Shown: positions 36,071 through 46,364, numbered from the stretch's first letter. The stretch is 64,000 nucleotides of DNA from Paracoccus sp. N5 (GCF_000371965.1 NZ_AQUO01000002.1:636001-700000), one strand, 5' to 3'. Translations and numbers: made by a program. The notes: generated by a model not told the origin, from the sequence alone.

Positions 36071-36163
36071 CCGCTTCACCGTTTTCCAAATACCCGTCTC
36101 GCAACCAGCCCGACGTTCCAGTGGATGGCGCGGGCAGCAGGGGTATTTGAAAAACGGTGAAAC
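36071..36163. repeat. Inverted pair of intergenic repeats (copies 4 and 5)
   Basis: Copy 4 is inverted (36071-36095) and copy 5 direct (36141-36163). TTCACCGTTTT-CCAAATACCC faces GGGTATTTGAAAAACGGTGAA, so the RNA could fold into a stem of about 20 bp with a 45-base loop. It fills most of the 144 bases between the UbiH-like gene and radA, and is a cruciform or rho-independent-like structure without a T-run. Confidence 0.6.
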
Positions 36164-36213
36164 ATCGGCCGCAGCCCCATGGCGCTGCGCTGCCCGATCT
36201 GCGACATAGCGCC

Positions 36214-37578
<1,365 letters not shown>

Positions 37579-37632
37579 CGGCACCGCATCTTTCGCCCCC
37601 AAACGCGGGCAATCCCGCGAAAGGGCGTGTAA

Positions 37633-38250
37633 ATGGACGGTTTCACCCTCATCGACGGCATTGTCGCGGCGGTCATCATCCTGTCGGCGATCCTGGCCTA
37701 TGCGCGCGGCTTCGTGCGCGAATCGCTGGCGATCCTCGGCTGGATCGGCGCGGCGGTGCTGGCCTTCATCTTCGCGCCGACGGTCCGGCCCATGGTGGCG
37801 CAGATCCCCGGGCTGAACAAATTCCTGGCCGACAGTTGCGAGCTTGCCACCATCGCGGGCTTTGCCGCGGTCTTCGCCCTGGCGCTGGTGCTGTTCTCGA
37901 TCATCACGCCGCTGTTCTCCTCGGTGGTGCAGCGCTCGGCGCTCGGCGGGGTCGACCAGGGCATGGGCTTCCTGTTCGGCGTGGCGCGCGGCATCCTGCT
38001 GGTCGCCATCGCCTTCATCGTCTACGACCGCGTCATGGCCACGCAGCCGGTCGCCATGGTGGAAAATTCGCGCTCGGCCCAGGTGTTCGAGCGCATGCGC
38101 GGCCAGATGGACCAGCAGATCCCGCAGGACGCGCCGGGCTGGGTCGTCAGCCGCTACGAGCAGCTGGTGCGCAGCTGCGGCCCGACCGCCGAGCCGGTCG
38201 ATGCGGCGACGCCGACGCCCGCTCCGGCCGGTGCCGCGCCGGCGAACTGA
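37633..38250 (+). CDS. cvpA: CvpA-family inner-membrane protein
   Basis: A 205-aa protein with four membrane segments and a proline/alanine-rich C-terminal tail (ATPTPAPAGAAPAN). IVAAVIILSAILAYARGFVR and GGVDQGMGFLFGVARGILLV are the conserved CvpA stretches. It stands directly upstream of purF, the arrangement seen in many proteobacteria; CvpA is needed for colicin V production and envelope stress tolerance in enterics. Confidence 0.9.
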   Translation: MDGFTLIDGIVAAVIILSAILAYARGFVRESLAILGWIGAAVLAFIFAPTVRPMVAQIPGLNKFLADSCELATIAGFAAVFALALVLFSIITPLFSSVVQRSALGGVDQGMGFLFGVARGILLVAIAFIVYDRVMATQPVAMVENSRSAQVFERMRGQMDQQIPQDAPGWVVSRYEQLVRSCGPTAEPVDAATPTPAPAGAAPAN

Positions 38251-38280
38251 GGAAATATGCCGCTTTCGTGACATAAAAAG

Positions 38281-38303
38281 CGCCCCGTCCTGCCGGCGGG
38301 GCG
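38281..38303. promoter_or_regulatory. Hairpin in the cvpA-purF gap
   Basis: CGCCCCG / CGGGGCG, 7-bp stem with a 9-base loop, with AAAAAG before it. No T-run follows on the plus strand. A partial attenuator between cvpA and purF is possible. Confidence 0.35.
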
Positions 38304-38377
38304 TGACTTCGGCGGCCCGACACCCTAGATTGGCCTCGACCACCCATGCCCAGCCCCCGGAATAGCCCCAAGAGTCG

Positions 38378-39883
38378 GTGATGATGCAGCCATTCCTTGC
38401 CCATCCCTTCGATTCCGACCGCCTGCACGAAGAATGCGGCGTGTTCGGCGTGATCGGAGTCGTGGATGCCGCCAATTTCGTCGCCCTCGGCCTGCACGCG
38501 CTGCAGCACCGGGGCCAGGAGGCCGGCGGCATCATCAGCCACGATGCCGAGCAGGGCTTCAACAGCGCCCATCGCTTTGGCTATGTGCGCGACAATTTCA
38601 CCAAGCAAAGCCTGATGGAGACGCTGCCCGGCGCGCTGGCCATCGGCCATGTGCGCTATTCCACTGCCGGCACCAAGGCGGCGACGGCGATTCGCGACGT
38701 GCAGCCCTTTTTCGGCGAATTCGCCATGGGTGGCTGCGCGGTGGCGCATAACGGCAACATCACCAATGCCATGGCGCTGCGGCGCGAGCTGATCGAGCGC
38801 GGCTCGATCTTCCAGTCCTCGTCGGATTCGGAATGCATCATCCACCTGATGGCGCGCTCGATCCAGCGCAACATCCCCGAGCGGATGAAGGACGCGCTGC
38901 GCCGGGTCGAGGGGGCATTCAGCGTCATCGCCATGACCCGCACCAAGCTGATCGGCGTGCGCGACCCCCTGGGCGTGCGGCCGCTGGTGCTGGGCAAGGT
39001 CGGCGACGACGGCTTCGTGCTGTCCTCCGAAACCTGCGCTTTGGACATCATCGGCGCCGAGTTCATCCGCGAGATCGAGCCGGGCGAGATGGTGGTGATC
39101 TCCAAGGGCGAGGTCGAAAGCTCGCGCCCCTTCGGCCCGTCCAAGGGCCGGTTCTGCATCTTCGAGCATGTGTATTTCTCTCGCCCCGATTCGATCATCG
39201 GCGGCCGTTCCGTCTATGAGACCCGGCGCCAGATCGGCGTGGAACTGGCGCGCGAGGCCCCGGTCGAGGCCGACCTGGTCTGTCCCGTGCCCGACTCGGG
39301 CACCCCGGCCGCCATCGGCTATGCCCATGAAAGCGGCATCCCCTTCGGCATGGGCATCATCCGCAACCAGTACATGGGCCGGACCTTCATCGAGCCGACC
39401 GAGCAGATCCGCAACATGGGCGTGCGGCTGAAGCTCAACGTGAACCGGGCGCTGGTCAAGGGCAAGCGCGTGGTGCTGGTGGACGATTCGGTGGTGCGCG
39501 GCACGACCTCGCGCAAGATCAAGGACATGATCCTGGACGCCGGCGCGGCCGAGGTGCATTTCCGCATCGCCAGCCCGCCGACCGCCTGGCCCTGCTTCTA
39601 TGGCGTCGACACCCCCGACCGCGACAAGCTGCTGGCCGCGCAGATGTCCGAGGACGAGATGCGCGACTGGATCGGCGTCGACAGCCTGGCCTTCGTCTCG
39701 CTGGACGGGCTTTACCGCGCCGCGGGCGAGGCCAAGGGCCGCGACAAATCCTGCCCGCAGTATTGCGATGCCTGCTTCTCGGGCGACTATCCGGTCGCAC
39801 CCTTCGACCAGCTCGAGCGCGGCTTCCGCATGAAGCCGAATTCGGAAGGCGCAACCGTCGTGACCGGCCACGCGGCCGAATAG
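38378..39883 (+). CDS. purF: Amidophosphoribosyltransferase PurF
   Basis: A 501-aa enzyme for the first step of purine synthesis (PRPP plus glutamine to phosphoribosylamine). GTG 38378, ATG 38381 and ATG 38384 are all possible starts. The catalytic cysteine is in LHEECGVFG after a short propeptide that is removed. VVLVDDSVVRGTTS binds PRPP. RFCIFEHVYFSRPDS and the late YCDACFSGDYP align with the 4Fe-4S cysteines of the Bacillus-type enzyme, so this is an iron-sulfur PurF. Confidence 0.95.
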   Translation: MMMQPFLAHPFDSDRLHEECGVFGVIGVVDAANFVALGLHALQHRGQEAGGIISHDAEQGFNSAHRFGYVRDNFTKQSLMETLPGALAIGHVRYSTAGTKAATAIRDVQPFFGEFAMGGCAVAHNGNITNAMALRRELIERGSIFQSSSDSECIIHLMARSIQRNIPERMKDALRRVEGAFSVIAMTRTKLIGVRDPLGVRPLVLGKVGDDGFVLSSETCALDIIGAEFIREIEPGEMVVISKGEVESSRPFGPSKGRFCIFEHVYFSRPDSIIGGRSVYETRRQIGVELAREAPVEADLVCPVPDSGTPAAIGYAHESGIPFGMGIIRNQYMGRTFIEPTEQIRNMGVRLKLNVNRALVKGKRVVLVDDSVVRGTTSRKIKDMILDAGAAEVHFRIASPPTAWPCFYGVDTPDRDKLLAAQMSEDEMRDWIGVDSLAFVSLDGLYRAAGEAKGRDKSCPQYCDACFSGDYPVAPFDQLERGFRMKPNSEGATVVTGHAAE

Positions 39884-39918
39884 CGCCTGGACAAGCGTTG
39901 CGACGCGCTGGGGCCGCG

Positions 39919-39953
39919 AAAAAAGCCGGGGGTTCGATGCCCCCGGCTTTTTT
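39919..39953 (+). terminator. Rho-independent terminator of purF
   Basis: AAAAAAGCCGGGGG, loop TTCGATG, CCCCCGGCTTTTTT: a 14-bp stem ending in six Ts, 35 bases past the purF stop. The mirrored A-run lets it serve the minus-strand lipoprotein gene too, whose stop is at 40022. The strongest terminator in the window. Confidence 0.92.
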
Positions 39954-40021
39954 GATCCGCCCGAGGGGAGATCAAAGCTAGGATCAAATGCGCAGAACCC
40001 GCGCGATCGGCTGGGGTCCGG

Positions 40022-40405
40022 TCACTTCCGGCAATCCAGCGAGACCTCGACCGGATTGGGCACCAGTTCCAGCATCGCGCCGCTGCCGGCATCGACGCCG
40101 GCGCCGATGATGCCGCCGAAGACCACGTTCCCCGCCATGGCCGCACCGCCGCCACCGGCGACGCGGTTCGTCACCCGCACCTGCTGCGGCTGGCAGCGGT
40201 CCTTGCTGACCACCACATTCAGTTCGGATTTGCGGGGCAGCTTGAAGGTGCAGGGCGTGCCGGCGCAGGTCTCGCCATTGCTCAGCTTCACCTGCGCACC
40301 CTGCGGATTGGAATTCACCACCAGCACGTCCTTGGTGCCGCGAGTGATCGTCGCACAGCCGGCGAGCGAGAAGATGGCCAGGGCCACGGCCAGGAATCGG
40401 ATCAT
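40022..40405 (-). CDS. Lipoprotein of unknown function
   Basis: A 127-aa protein with a lipoprotein signal (MIRFLAVALAIFSLAGC, cysteine 17). The mature part starts ATITRGTKDVLVVNSNPQGA, a PEGA-like strand pattern, holds a CAGTPCTF cysteine pair, then a glycine-rich hydrophobic segment (GGGGAAMAGNVVFGGIIGAG) that may insert in or contact a membrane. Related small lipoproteins are common in Rhodobacteraceae; no function is assigned. Confidence 0.8.
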   Translation of the reverse strand: MIRFLAVALAIFSLAGCATITRGTKDVLVVNSNPQGAQVKLSNGETCAGTPCTFKLPRKSELNVVVSKDRCQPQQVRVTNRVAGGGGAAMAGNVVFGGIIGAGVDAGSGAMLELVPNPVEVSLDCRK

Positions 40406-40501
40406 GTTCAGTCCTCACATCATGTCGAGAACTTTCAATGAACACGGAAATCCCTTACATCCGGTAAACCTGCCCATGATTCCGGCAGATGCGCGCAAGC
40501 C

Positions 40502-41557
40502 TCAGATCCGCCCGATCTTTTCCGGCAGGATCACGGTGAAGCGGCTGCCCTGGCCGCGCTCGCTTTCGATGCGCAGCCGGCCGCGATGGCGGTTGACGAT
40601 ATGCTTGACGATGGCGAGGCCCAGCCCGGTGCCGCCCTGCTCGCGCGAGCGATGGGTGTCGACGCGATAGAAGCGCTCGGTCAGGCGCGGCAGGTGCTGC
40701 TGGTCGATCCCCTCGCCGCGGTCGGCGACCGAGACCGACCAGGCCGGGCCGCGCAGCACCGGCTCGTGTCCCAGATGCTCCAGCGTGACCGTGACAACGC
40801 CGCCGCCGGCGCCGTATTTCAGCGCGTTCTCGACCAGGTTGTGAAACACCTGCACCAGCTGGTCGGCATCGCCCGGAATCATCGCCTTCTGGGCGGCGCC
40901 GGTCAGTTCCAGTCGCACCCCGGCCGCGCCTGCCGCGGGGGTCAGCGTCGCCACCACCCCGCGCAGCAGGGCGACCAGGTCCAGGCTCTGCGCCGGGCGG
41001 CGGCGCTCGTCCTGCTCGACCCGGCTCAGCGACAGCAGGTCGGCGACCAGCCGGTTCATCCGTCCGGCCTCGCGTTCCATGATGTCGAGAAAGCGGGTGC
41101 GCGCGGCCTCGTCGTTGCGGGCCGGGCCGCGCAGCGTCTCGATGAAGCCCATCAGCGCGGTCAGCGGGGTGCGCAATTCATGGCTGACATTGGCGACGAA
41201 ATCGCGGCGCATCTGCTCGGTTTCCTCGTCGCGCGAACGGTCCTCGATCGCGACCGTGGCGCCGGCCAGCCCCGGCGCGTCGAGCCGCGTCACCGTCACC
41301 GCGCAGAACATCCGCCGCTCGGCGGCGCCAAGCGCCAGGCTCAGCTGCGCCCGGTCCTGCTGCCCGGCCAGCACCGCGTCCAGCGCGGCGTTGACCTCGG
41401 GCTGGCGCAGCACGGTGACGAAGGGCCGCCCGCCGGGAACCGGGCCCAGCAGGGCCTCGGCCGGCTCGTTGGCGCCCATGATCCGGGCCTGGCGGTCGAC
41501 GACCAGCATCGCCACGGGCACGCCCCGCAAGAGCGCATGCAGCCGCGCCTCGATCAT
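40502..41557 (-). CDS. PhoR-like soluble PAS histidine kinase
   Basis: A 351-aa kinase from ATG 41557, coupled to the gamma-CA stop (ATGA). A PAS domain (VPVAMLVVDRQARIMGANE) is followed by the HisKA box FVANVSHELRTPLTALMGF and the HATPase domain with N box HNLVENALKYG, DRGEGID and GTGLGLAIVKHIV. This is the PhoR class, but there is no membrane segment at all, so it senses something in the cytoplasm. No response-regulator gene or pst genes are nearby, so its partner is unknown. Confidence 0.85.
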   Translation of the reverse strand: MIEARLHALLRGVPVAMLVVDRQARIMGANEPAEALLGPVPGGRPFVTVLRQPEVNAALDAVLAGQQDRAQLSLALGAAERRMFCAVTVTRLDAPGLAGATVAIEDRSRDEETEQMRRDFVANVSHELRTPLTALMGFIETLRGPARNDEAARTRFLDIMEREAGRMNRLVADLLSLSRVEQDERRRPAQSLDLVALLRGVVATLTPAAGAAGVRLELTGAAQKAMIPGDADQLVQVFHNLVENALKYGAGGGVVTVTLEHLGHEPVLRGPAWSVSVADRGEGIDQQHLPRLTERFYRVDTHRSREQGGTGLGLAIVKHIVNRHRGRLRIESERGQGSRFTVILPEKIGRI

Positions 41558-42081
41558 CCCTCGAAGGCCCGGGTCAGTCCCTTGCGGAAACGGGCGGCGT
41601 TGCGGCGATAGGCCTCGGCCGATTTCAAGAGCTGCGCCCGGGCGATGTCGTCCAATTGGCGCAGGATCTTGCCCGGCGCCCCCATGACCAGCGAGCCGGG
41701 CGGAATCTCCTTGCCCTCGGCCACCAGCGCACCGGCGCCGATCAGCGAGCCCGCGCCGATGCGGGCGCCGTTCATGATCGTGGCGCCCATGCCGATCAGC
41801 ACGCCGTCCTCGATGGTGCAGCCATGCAGGATGGCGCGGTGGCCGATGGTGCAATTGGCGCCGATGGTCAGCGGATAGCCCATGTCGGTGTGGCAGACGG
41901 TCAGGTCCTGCACGTTCGAGCCGCGCCCGACGCGGATCTCCTCGTTGTCGCCGCGCAGCACGGCGCCGAACCAGACGCTGGCGCCCGGCTCCAGCACCAC
42001 GCGGCCCATCAGTTGCGCGCCGGGCGCCACCCAGGCCTCGGCGTCGAGTTGCGGGGTGATCCCGTCCAGTTCCCAGATCAT
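41554..42081 (-). CDS. Gamma-class carbonic anhydrase-like protein
   Basis: A 175-aa left-handed beta-helix trimer protein. Hexapeptide repeats run from about residue 18 to 130. Metal-binding histidines are seen in CHTDMGYPLTIGANCTIGHR then AILHG; the early RGDNEEIRVG arginine/aspartate pair is conserved. YrdA/PaaY/CaiE-like members may hydrate CO2 or handle CoA thioesters. It overlaps gmk and the kinase gene by four bases each. Confidence 0.9.
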   Translation of the reverse strand: MIWELDGITPQLDAEAWVAPGAQLMGRVVLEPGASVWFGAVLRGDNEEIRVGRGSNVQDLTVCHTDMGYPLTIGANCTIGHRAILHGCTIEDGVLIGMGATIMNGARIGAGSLIGAGALVAEGKEIPPGSLVMGAPGKILRQLDDIARAQLLKSAEAYRRNAARFRKGLTRAFEG

Positions 42082-42716
42082 CGGCTCTCCTCCTCCATCA
42101 GGGCGCGAACGAAGGGGCCAAGCCCCACCTGCCGGTCCCGGCGCTGCCGTTCCGCCTTCAGGATGGTGATCAGGCTATCGGTGCTGCGGTCAAGGTCGTC
42201 GTTGACGATGACATAGTCATATTCCGCCCAATGGCTGATCTCGGCGCGGCTTTTCTGCATCCGCGCCGCGATCACCTCGGCCGCGTCCTGGCCGCGCGAC
42301 ACCAGCCGCCGCTCCAACTCGATGAGGCTCGGCGGCAGCACGAAGATCGAGACGACATGCTTGCCCAGGCTCGAGGCCCGGATCTGCTGGCCGCCCTGCC
42401 AGTCCACGTCGAAGAGCGTGTCGCGCCCGGCCAGCATCGCCGCCTCGACCGGGGCGCGCGGCGTGCCGTAGAAATTGCCGAAGACCTCGGCATGTTCCAG
42501 CATCTCGCCGGCCTTGACCATGTCCTGGAATTCTTCGGGGCTGCGGAAATAGTAATGGCTGCCCTCGACCTCGCCCGGGCGCGGCTGGCGCGTGGTGGCC
42601 GAGACGGAAAAGCGCAGGTCCGGGTCCCAGTCCATCAGCCGGCGCGCCAGCGTCGATTTCCCCGCCCCCGAGGGCGAGGACAGGATCACCAGCAAACCAT
42701 TGCGCCCCAGATCCAT
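42078..42716 (-). CDS. gmk: Guanylate kinase
   Basis: A 212-aa enzyme that phosphorylates GMP to GDP. P-loop SSPSGAGKST at residues 13-22, GMP-binding SATTRQPRPGEVEG and HYYF, and the LFDVDWQGGQQI segment are intact. Typical length. First of three overlapping genes (gmk, gamma-CA, PhoR-like kinase). Confidence 0.95.
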   Translation of the reverse strand: MDLGRNGLLVILSSPSGAGKSTLARRLMDWDPDLRFSVSATTRQPRPGEVEGSHYYFRSPEEFQDMVKAGEMLEHAEVFGNFYGTPRAPVEAAMLAGRDTLFDVDWQGGQQIRASSLGKHVVSIFVLPPSLIELERRLVSRGQDAAEVIAARMQKSRAEISHWAEYDYVIVNDDLDRSTDSLITILKAERQRRDRQVGLGPFVRALMEEESR

Positions 42717-42823
42717 CCGTCAGCCCCCGACCGTTCCCGTATCCTGCCCGCGCCGCCTGAATGGCCCCGGCCGGCAGCGGGGTCAAGAGCCGGCCCCGCC
42801 GCCCGGCAAAAGCGTCGCCGATT

Positions 42824-42860
42824 TTAACCATCGCCGGAAAATTCTCTCGGAAATGGTGAA
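42824..42860. promoter_or_regulatory. Possible CtrA-type half-sites upstream of the PAS gene
   Basis: TTAACCAT (42824-42831) and ATGGTGAA (42853-42860) form an imperfect inverted pair in the 204-base gap between gmk and the PAS-domain gene, which is AT-rich for this genome. TTAACCAT matches the half-site of CtrA, the alphaproteobacterial cell-cycle/motility regulator; the second arm has one mismatch. Confidence 0.3.
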
Positions 42861-42920
42861 CGAAAGGTTTAAATTCAGACTGTGCGAGTGTTTTACGAGT
42901 GAACAGGTGGGTCGGGGCTG

Positions 42921-43688
42921 ATGATGCAGGACCAGGGGGACGACATTCCGGGGACCGAGGACGAGGTGTCGCGGCGCGCGCGCGGCAAGGGCAAGCTGTT
43001 GCGCCTTGCCGATTACGAGCCGGTGCAGGCCGAGCGGATCCTTGGCGAATTGCGCGGCTATTGGGAAGGGCTGCGCCAGGGGCGCGCCATCCCCTCGCGC
43101 GGCGACGTGGAACCGCGCGGCATCCGCCGGGCGCTGGACTATGCCTTTATCCTGGAGCGCATCGCGCCGGGGGCGGCGCGCTTTCGTCTGGCCGGGCGGC
43201 ACCTGATCGACCTGATGGGCATGGAGGTGCGCGGCATGCCGATCTGCGCCTTCCTGAACACCAGTTCGCGCGGGCGGCTGTCGGACGTGCTGGAAAGCGT
43301 GTTCCGCGGTCCGCAGATCGCCGAGCTTGTGCTGGATTCGCCGGCCACCTATGGCCGGCCGGCGATGTCGGGGCACATGCTGCTGCTGCCGCTGCGCTCG
43401 GACCTGGGCGACGTCACGCGCGCGCTTGGCTGCATGATCTGCGAGGGCGAGGTCGGCGAAAGCCCGCGCCGCTTCGACCTGGTCTCGGACGAGGAATTCC
43501 CGGTCATCCCCGGCGCCAGGGTGCTGGAGCCGTCGCCCTCGCGCGCCGGGTTCGAGGAGTCGCCGGCCCCCTGGAAATCCATGCCCCAGGCCGAGCCGGC
43601 ACCCGCGCCCGACACGCCCGAGGAACGCCGCGCCCGCTTTCGCCTGATTACCGGCGTCGAGCCCACGCCGCGCGGCACCCGCTACTGA
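42921..43688 (+). CDS. Single PAS-domain protein (PAS_5/MopJ-like)
   Basis: A 255-aa soluble protein. After a charged N-terminus, a PAS-like domain spans about residues 25-190: LGELRGYWEGLRQGRAIPSR, DYAFILERIAPGAARFRLAG, HLIDLMGMEVRGMPICAFL. This is the alphaproteobacterial stand-alone PAS family that includes Caulobacter MopJ. A proline-rich linker and a short basic tail follow. No output domain, so it probably acts by binding another regulator. Confidence 0.75.
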   Translation: MMQDQGDDIPGTEDEVSRRARGKGKLLRLADYEPVQAERILGELRGYWEGLRQGRAIPSRGDVEPRGIRRALDYAFILERIAPGAARFRLAGRHLIDLMGMEVRGMPICAFLNTSSRGRLSDVLESVFRGPQIAELVLDSPATYGRPAMSGHMLLLPLRSDLGDVTRALGCMICEGEVGESPRRFDLVSDEEFPVIPGARVLEPSPSRAGFEESPAPWKSMPQAEPAPAPDTPEERRARFRLITGVEPTPRGTRY

Positions 43689-43703
43689 CGAAGCCATGAA
43701 AAA

Positions 43704-43729
43704 GGGCGGCCGGGATGATCCCGCCGCCC
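43704..43729. terminator. Bidirectional terminator between PAS gene and DAHP synthase
   Basis: GGGCGGC / GCCGCCC with an inner GGGA/TCCC pairing, flanked by AAAA on the left and GTTT on the right. It lies between two convergent genes, 15 and 23 bases from their stops. Confidence 0.75.
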
Positions 43730-43752
43730 GTTTCGGTCATTGACCGCCGCGC

Positions 43753-45159
43753 TCAGCTGGCCTTGGCCTGCTGGCCGCCGTTCAGGCGCCGGCTGCGCAG
43801 TTCCTCGGCCACCAGGAAGGCCAGTTCCAGCGACTGGCTGGCATTCAGCCGCGGGTCGCAGGCGGTGTGATAGCGGTCGGACAGGTTCTCGTCCGTCACC
43901 GCCCGCACGCCGCCGGTGCATTCGGTCACGTCCTGGCCGGTCATCTCGAAATGCACGCCGCCGGGGATGGTGCCCTCGGCGCGGTGGATGGCGAAGAATT
44001 CGCGCACCTCGCGCAGGATCGAATCGAAGGCCCGGGTCTTGTAGCCGGTCGAGGATTTCATGATGTTGCCGTGCATCGGGTCGCAGGACCAGACGACATT
44101 GGCGCCCTCGGCCTGGACGGTCCGGATCAGCCGCGGCAGGTGGTCGCCGACCTTGCCGGCGCCGAAGCGGGCGATCAGCGTCAGCCGGCCGGCCTCGTTT
44201 TCCGGGTTCAGCCGCTCCATCAGCACCTTCAGGTCCTCGGCCGTGGTGGAGGGGCCGCATTTCAGCCCGATCGGGTTCTGCACGCCGCGGCAGAACTCGA
44301 CATGCGCGCCATCCGGCTGCCGGGTGCGGTCGCCGATCCACAGCATATGGCCCGAGCCCGCCACCGGCAGGCCGGTCGTCGAATCGATCCGGGCCAGCGC
44401 CTCTTCATATTCCAGCAGCAAGGCCTCGTGGCTGGTGTAGAAATCCACCTGCCCCAGGTCATGCGCGGTTTCCGAGGTCACGCCGGCGGCGGCCATGAAG
44501 GCCATGGCGTCGCTGATGCGGTCGGCGATGTCGCGGTAGCGCGCGGCTTCCTCGCCGCCGGTGAAGTCGCTGATCCAGCTTTGCACCCGGTGCATGTCGG
44601 CATAGCCGCCGGTCGAGAAGGCGCGCAGCAGGTTCAGCGAGGCCGCCGCCTGGGTATAGGCCGCCAGCATGCGCTGCGGGTCGGGGATGCGCGCCTCGGG
44701 GGTGAAGTCGAAGCCGTTGATGATGTCGCCGCGATAGCTGGGCAGCTCCTGGCCGCCGATCACCTCGGTCGGCGCGCTGCGCGGCTTGGCAAACTGGCCC
44801 GCCATGCGGCCGACCTTGACCACCGGCAGCTGCGCGCCCCAAGTCAGCACCACGGCCATCTGCAGCATGACCTTGAAGGTGTCGCGGATATTGTCGGCAG
44901 AGAACTCGCCGAAGCTCTCGGCACAGTCGCCGCCCTGCAACAGGAAGGCGCGGCCCTGCGCCACCGCCGCCAGCGACTGCTTGAGCCGGCGCGCCTCGCC
45001 GGCAAAGACCAGCGGCGGGTATTTCGCCAGCTGCGCCTCGACCGCGTTCAGCGCCGGCTGGTCGGGATAGTCGGGCATCTGGACGCGCGGATAGGCGCGC
45101 CAGCCACGCTTGTCCCATGCCTTTGCCGGGGTCGCGGAACTGGAATTCGTCTGTGCCAT
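43753..45159 (-). CDS. 3-deoxy-7-phosphoheptulonate synthase, class II
   Basis: A 468-aa enzyme joining PEP and erythrose 4-phosphate, the entry to aromatic amino acid synthesis. Start ATG 45159 (MAQTNSSSATPAKAWDKRGW) with AGGA upstream. Class II (plant/actinobacterial type) marks: LLQGGDCAESFGEF, GANVVWSCDPMHGN and VHFEMTGQDVTECTGG, the last holding metal ligands. Class I aroFGH-type enzymes are unrelated in sequence. Confidence 0.95.
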   Translation of the reverse strand: MAQTNSSSATPAKAWDKRGWRAYPRVQMPDYPDQPALNAVEAQLAKYPPLVFAGEARRLKQSLAAVAQGRAFLLQGGDCAESFGEFSADNIRDTFKVMLQMAVVLTWGAQLPVVKVGRMAGQFAKPRSAPTEVIGGQELPSYRGDIINGFDFTPEARIPDPQRMLAAYTQAAASLNLLRAFSTGGYADMHRVQSWISDFTGGEEAARYRDIADRISDAMAFMAAAGVTSETAHDLGQVDFYTSHEALLLEYEEALARIDSTTGLPVAGSGHMLWIGDRTRQPDGAHVEFCRGVQNPIGLKCGPSTTAEDLKVLMERLNPENEAGRLTLIARFGAGKVGDHLPRLIRTVQAEGANVVWSCDPMHGNIMKSSTGYKTRAFDSILREVREFFAIHRAEGTIPGGVHFEMTGQDVTECTGGVRAVTDENLSDRYHTACDPRLNASQSLELAFLVAEELRSRRLNGGQQAKAS

Positions 45160-45275
45160 GATCCTGTCCTTCATGTAGCCCTTTGCGCCATATAGAGGCT
45201 GGCGCGGCGAAGGAAAAGCCTTGCGCGCGCCGCATCCGCCTGATGATCTGCGCCCAGAACAGCCGCGCGACCGAC

Positions 45276-46274
45276 ATGCCAGAGCACGATCCAGCAATCC
45301 CCCCGGATCCGGGGCCGGTTCCGGCCGCCGTCCCCCGCCCCGCCCGCTATGTCTTCCTGCTGCTGGACCGGTTCACGCTGGTGTCCTTTTCGGCGGCGAT
45401 CGAGCCGTTGCGGCTGGCGAACCGCATCGCCGGGCGCCCGCTCTACGACTGGCGGCTGGTGGGCGAGGGCGGGGCCTTCGCGCGCTGCTCGAACGGCGCC
45501 CGCATCATGCTGGACGGGGGCCTCGAGGACGGCAATCGCGGTGATACCGTGCTGGTCTGCGGCGGGCTCGACATCGCCCGCGCCACCTCGCGCCCGGTGC
45601 TGGCCTGGCTGCGGCGCGAGGCCCGGCGCGGCGCCCGCATCGGCGCGCTCTGCACCGGCGCCTGGGTGCTGGCCGAGGCCGGGCTGCTTGCCGGCCGGCG
45701 CTGCACCATCCATTGGGAGAACCAGGACGCCTTCGCCGAGGAATTCCCCGACGCCACCCTGATCCGCACCGTCTTCGTCGAGGACGGCAACCGCCTGACC
45801 GCCGCCGGCGGCACCGCGGCCATCGACCTGATGCTGCGCCAGATCGCCCGCGACCACGGCGAGGCGCTGGCCGGGCGCGTGGCCGACCAGATGATCCACA
45901 CCGCGATCCGCTCCGAGGAGGACCACCAGCGCCAGTCGGTGCCGGTGCGGCTGGGCGCGCGGCATCCGCGGCTGGCGCAGGTGGTGGCGCGGATGGAGGC
46001 CAATATCGAGGAGCCGCTGAGCCCGGCGCGGCTGGCGCAGGACGCGGGCCTGTCGCCGCGCCAGCTCGAGCGGCTGTTCGCGCGCTATCTCGGCCGCTCG
46101 CCCAAGCGGCATTACATGGCGCTGCGGCTGGAGCGGGCGCAGAACCTGCTCCTGCAGACCGAGATGAGCGTGATCGAGATCGCGCTCGCCTGCGGCTTCG
46201 CCAGCACCGCGCATTTCTCGAAATGCTACCGCGCACAATATGGCAAGACGCCCTATCGCAAAAGGGATGGGTAA
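45276..46274 (+). CDS. GlxA-family AraC regulator (DJ-1/PfpI + AraC domains)
   Basis: A 332-aa regulator from ATG 45276 (45243 is an alternative). Residues 20-190 form an amidase-1/PfpI-like ligand domain (YVFLLLDRFTLVSFSAAIEP, IGALCTGAWVLAEAGLL with a cysteine at the nucleophile elbow). Residues 230-330 are the two AraC helix-turn-helix units (LAQDAGLSPRQLERLF, IALACGFASTAHFSKCYR). The family includes GbdR, which controls choline/glycine betaine/carnitine catabolism. It lies 135 bases upstream of livJ and could regulate it. Confidence 0.85.
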   Translation: MPEHDPAIPPDPGPVPAAVPRPARYVFLLLDRFTLVSFSAAIEPLRLANRIAGRPLYDWRLVGEGGAFARCSNGARIMLDGGLEDGNRGDTVLVCGGLDIARATSRPVLAWLRREARRGARIGALCTGAWVLAEAGLLAGRRCTIHWENQDAFAEEFPDATLIRTVFVEDGNRLTAAGGTAAIDLMLRQIARDHGEALAGRVADQMIHTAIRSEEDHQRQSVPVRLGARHPRLAQVVARMEANIEEPLSPARLAQDAGLSPRQLERLFARYLGRSPKRHYMALRLERAQNLLLQTEMSVIEIALACGFASTAHFSKCYRAQYGKTPYRKRDG

Positions 46275-46364
46275 GGCGCCCGTGGCGCGACATTTCGCCA
46301 AGGCAAACGGCAGATTTGCCCCGGCCCACGGCCCGCAAGCGGCTTTTCTTTTCGCCGGCACCCT

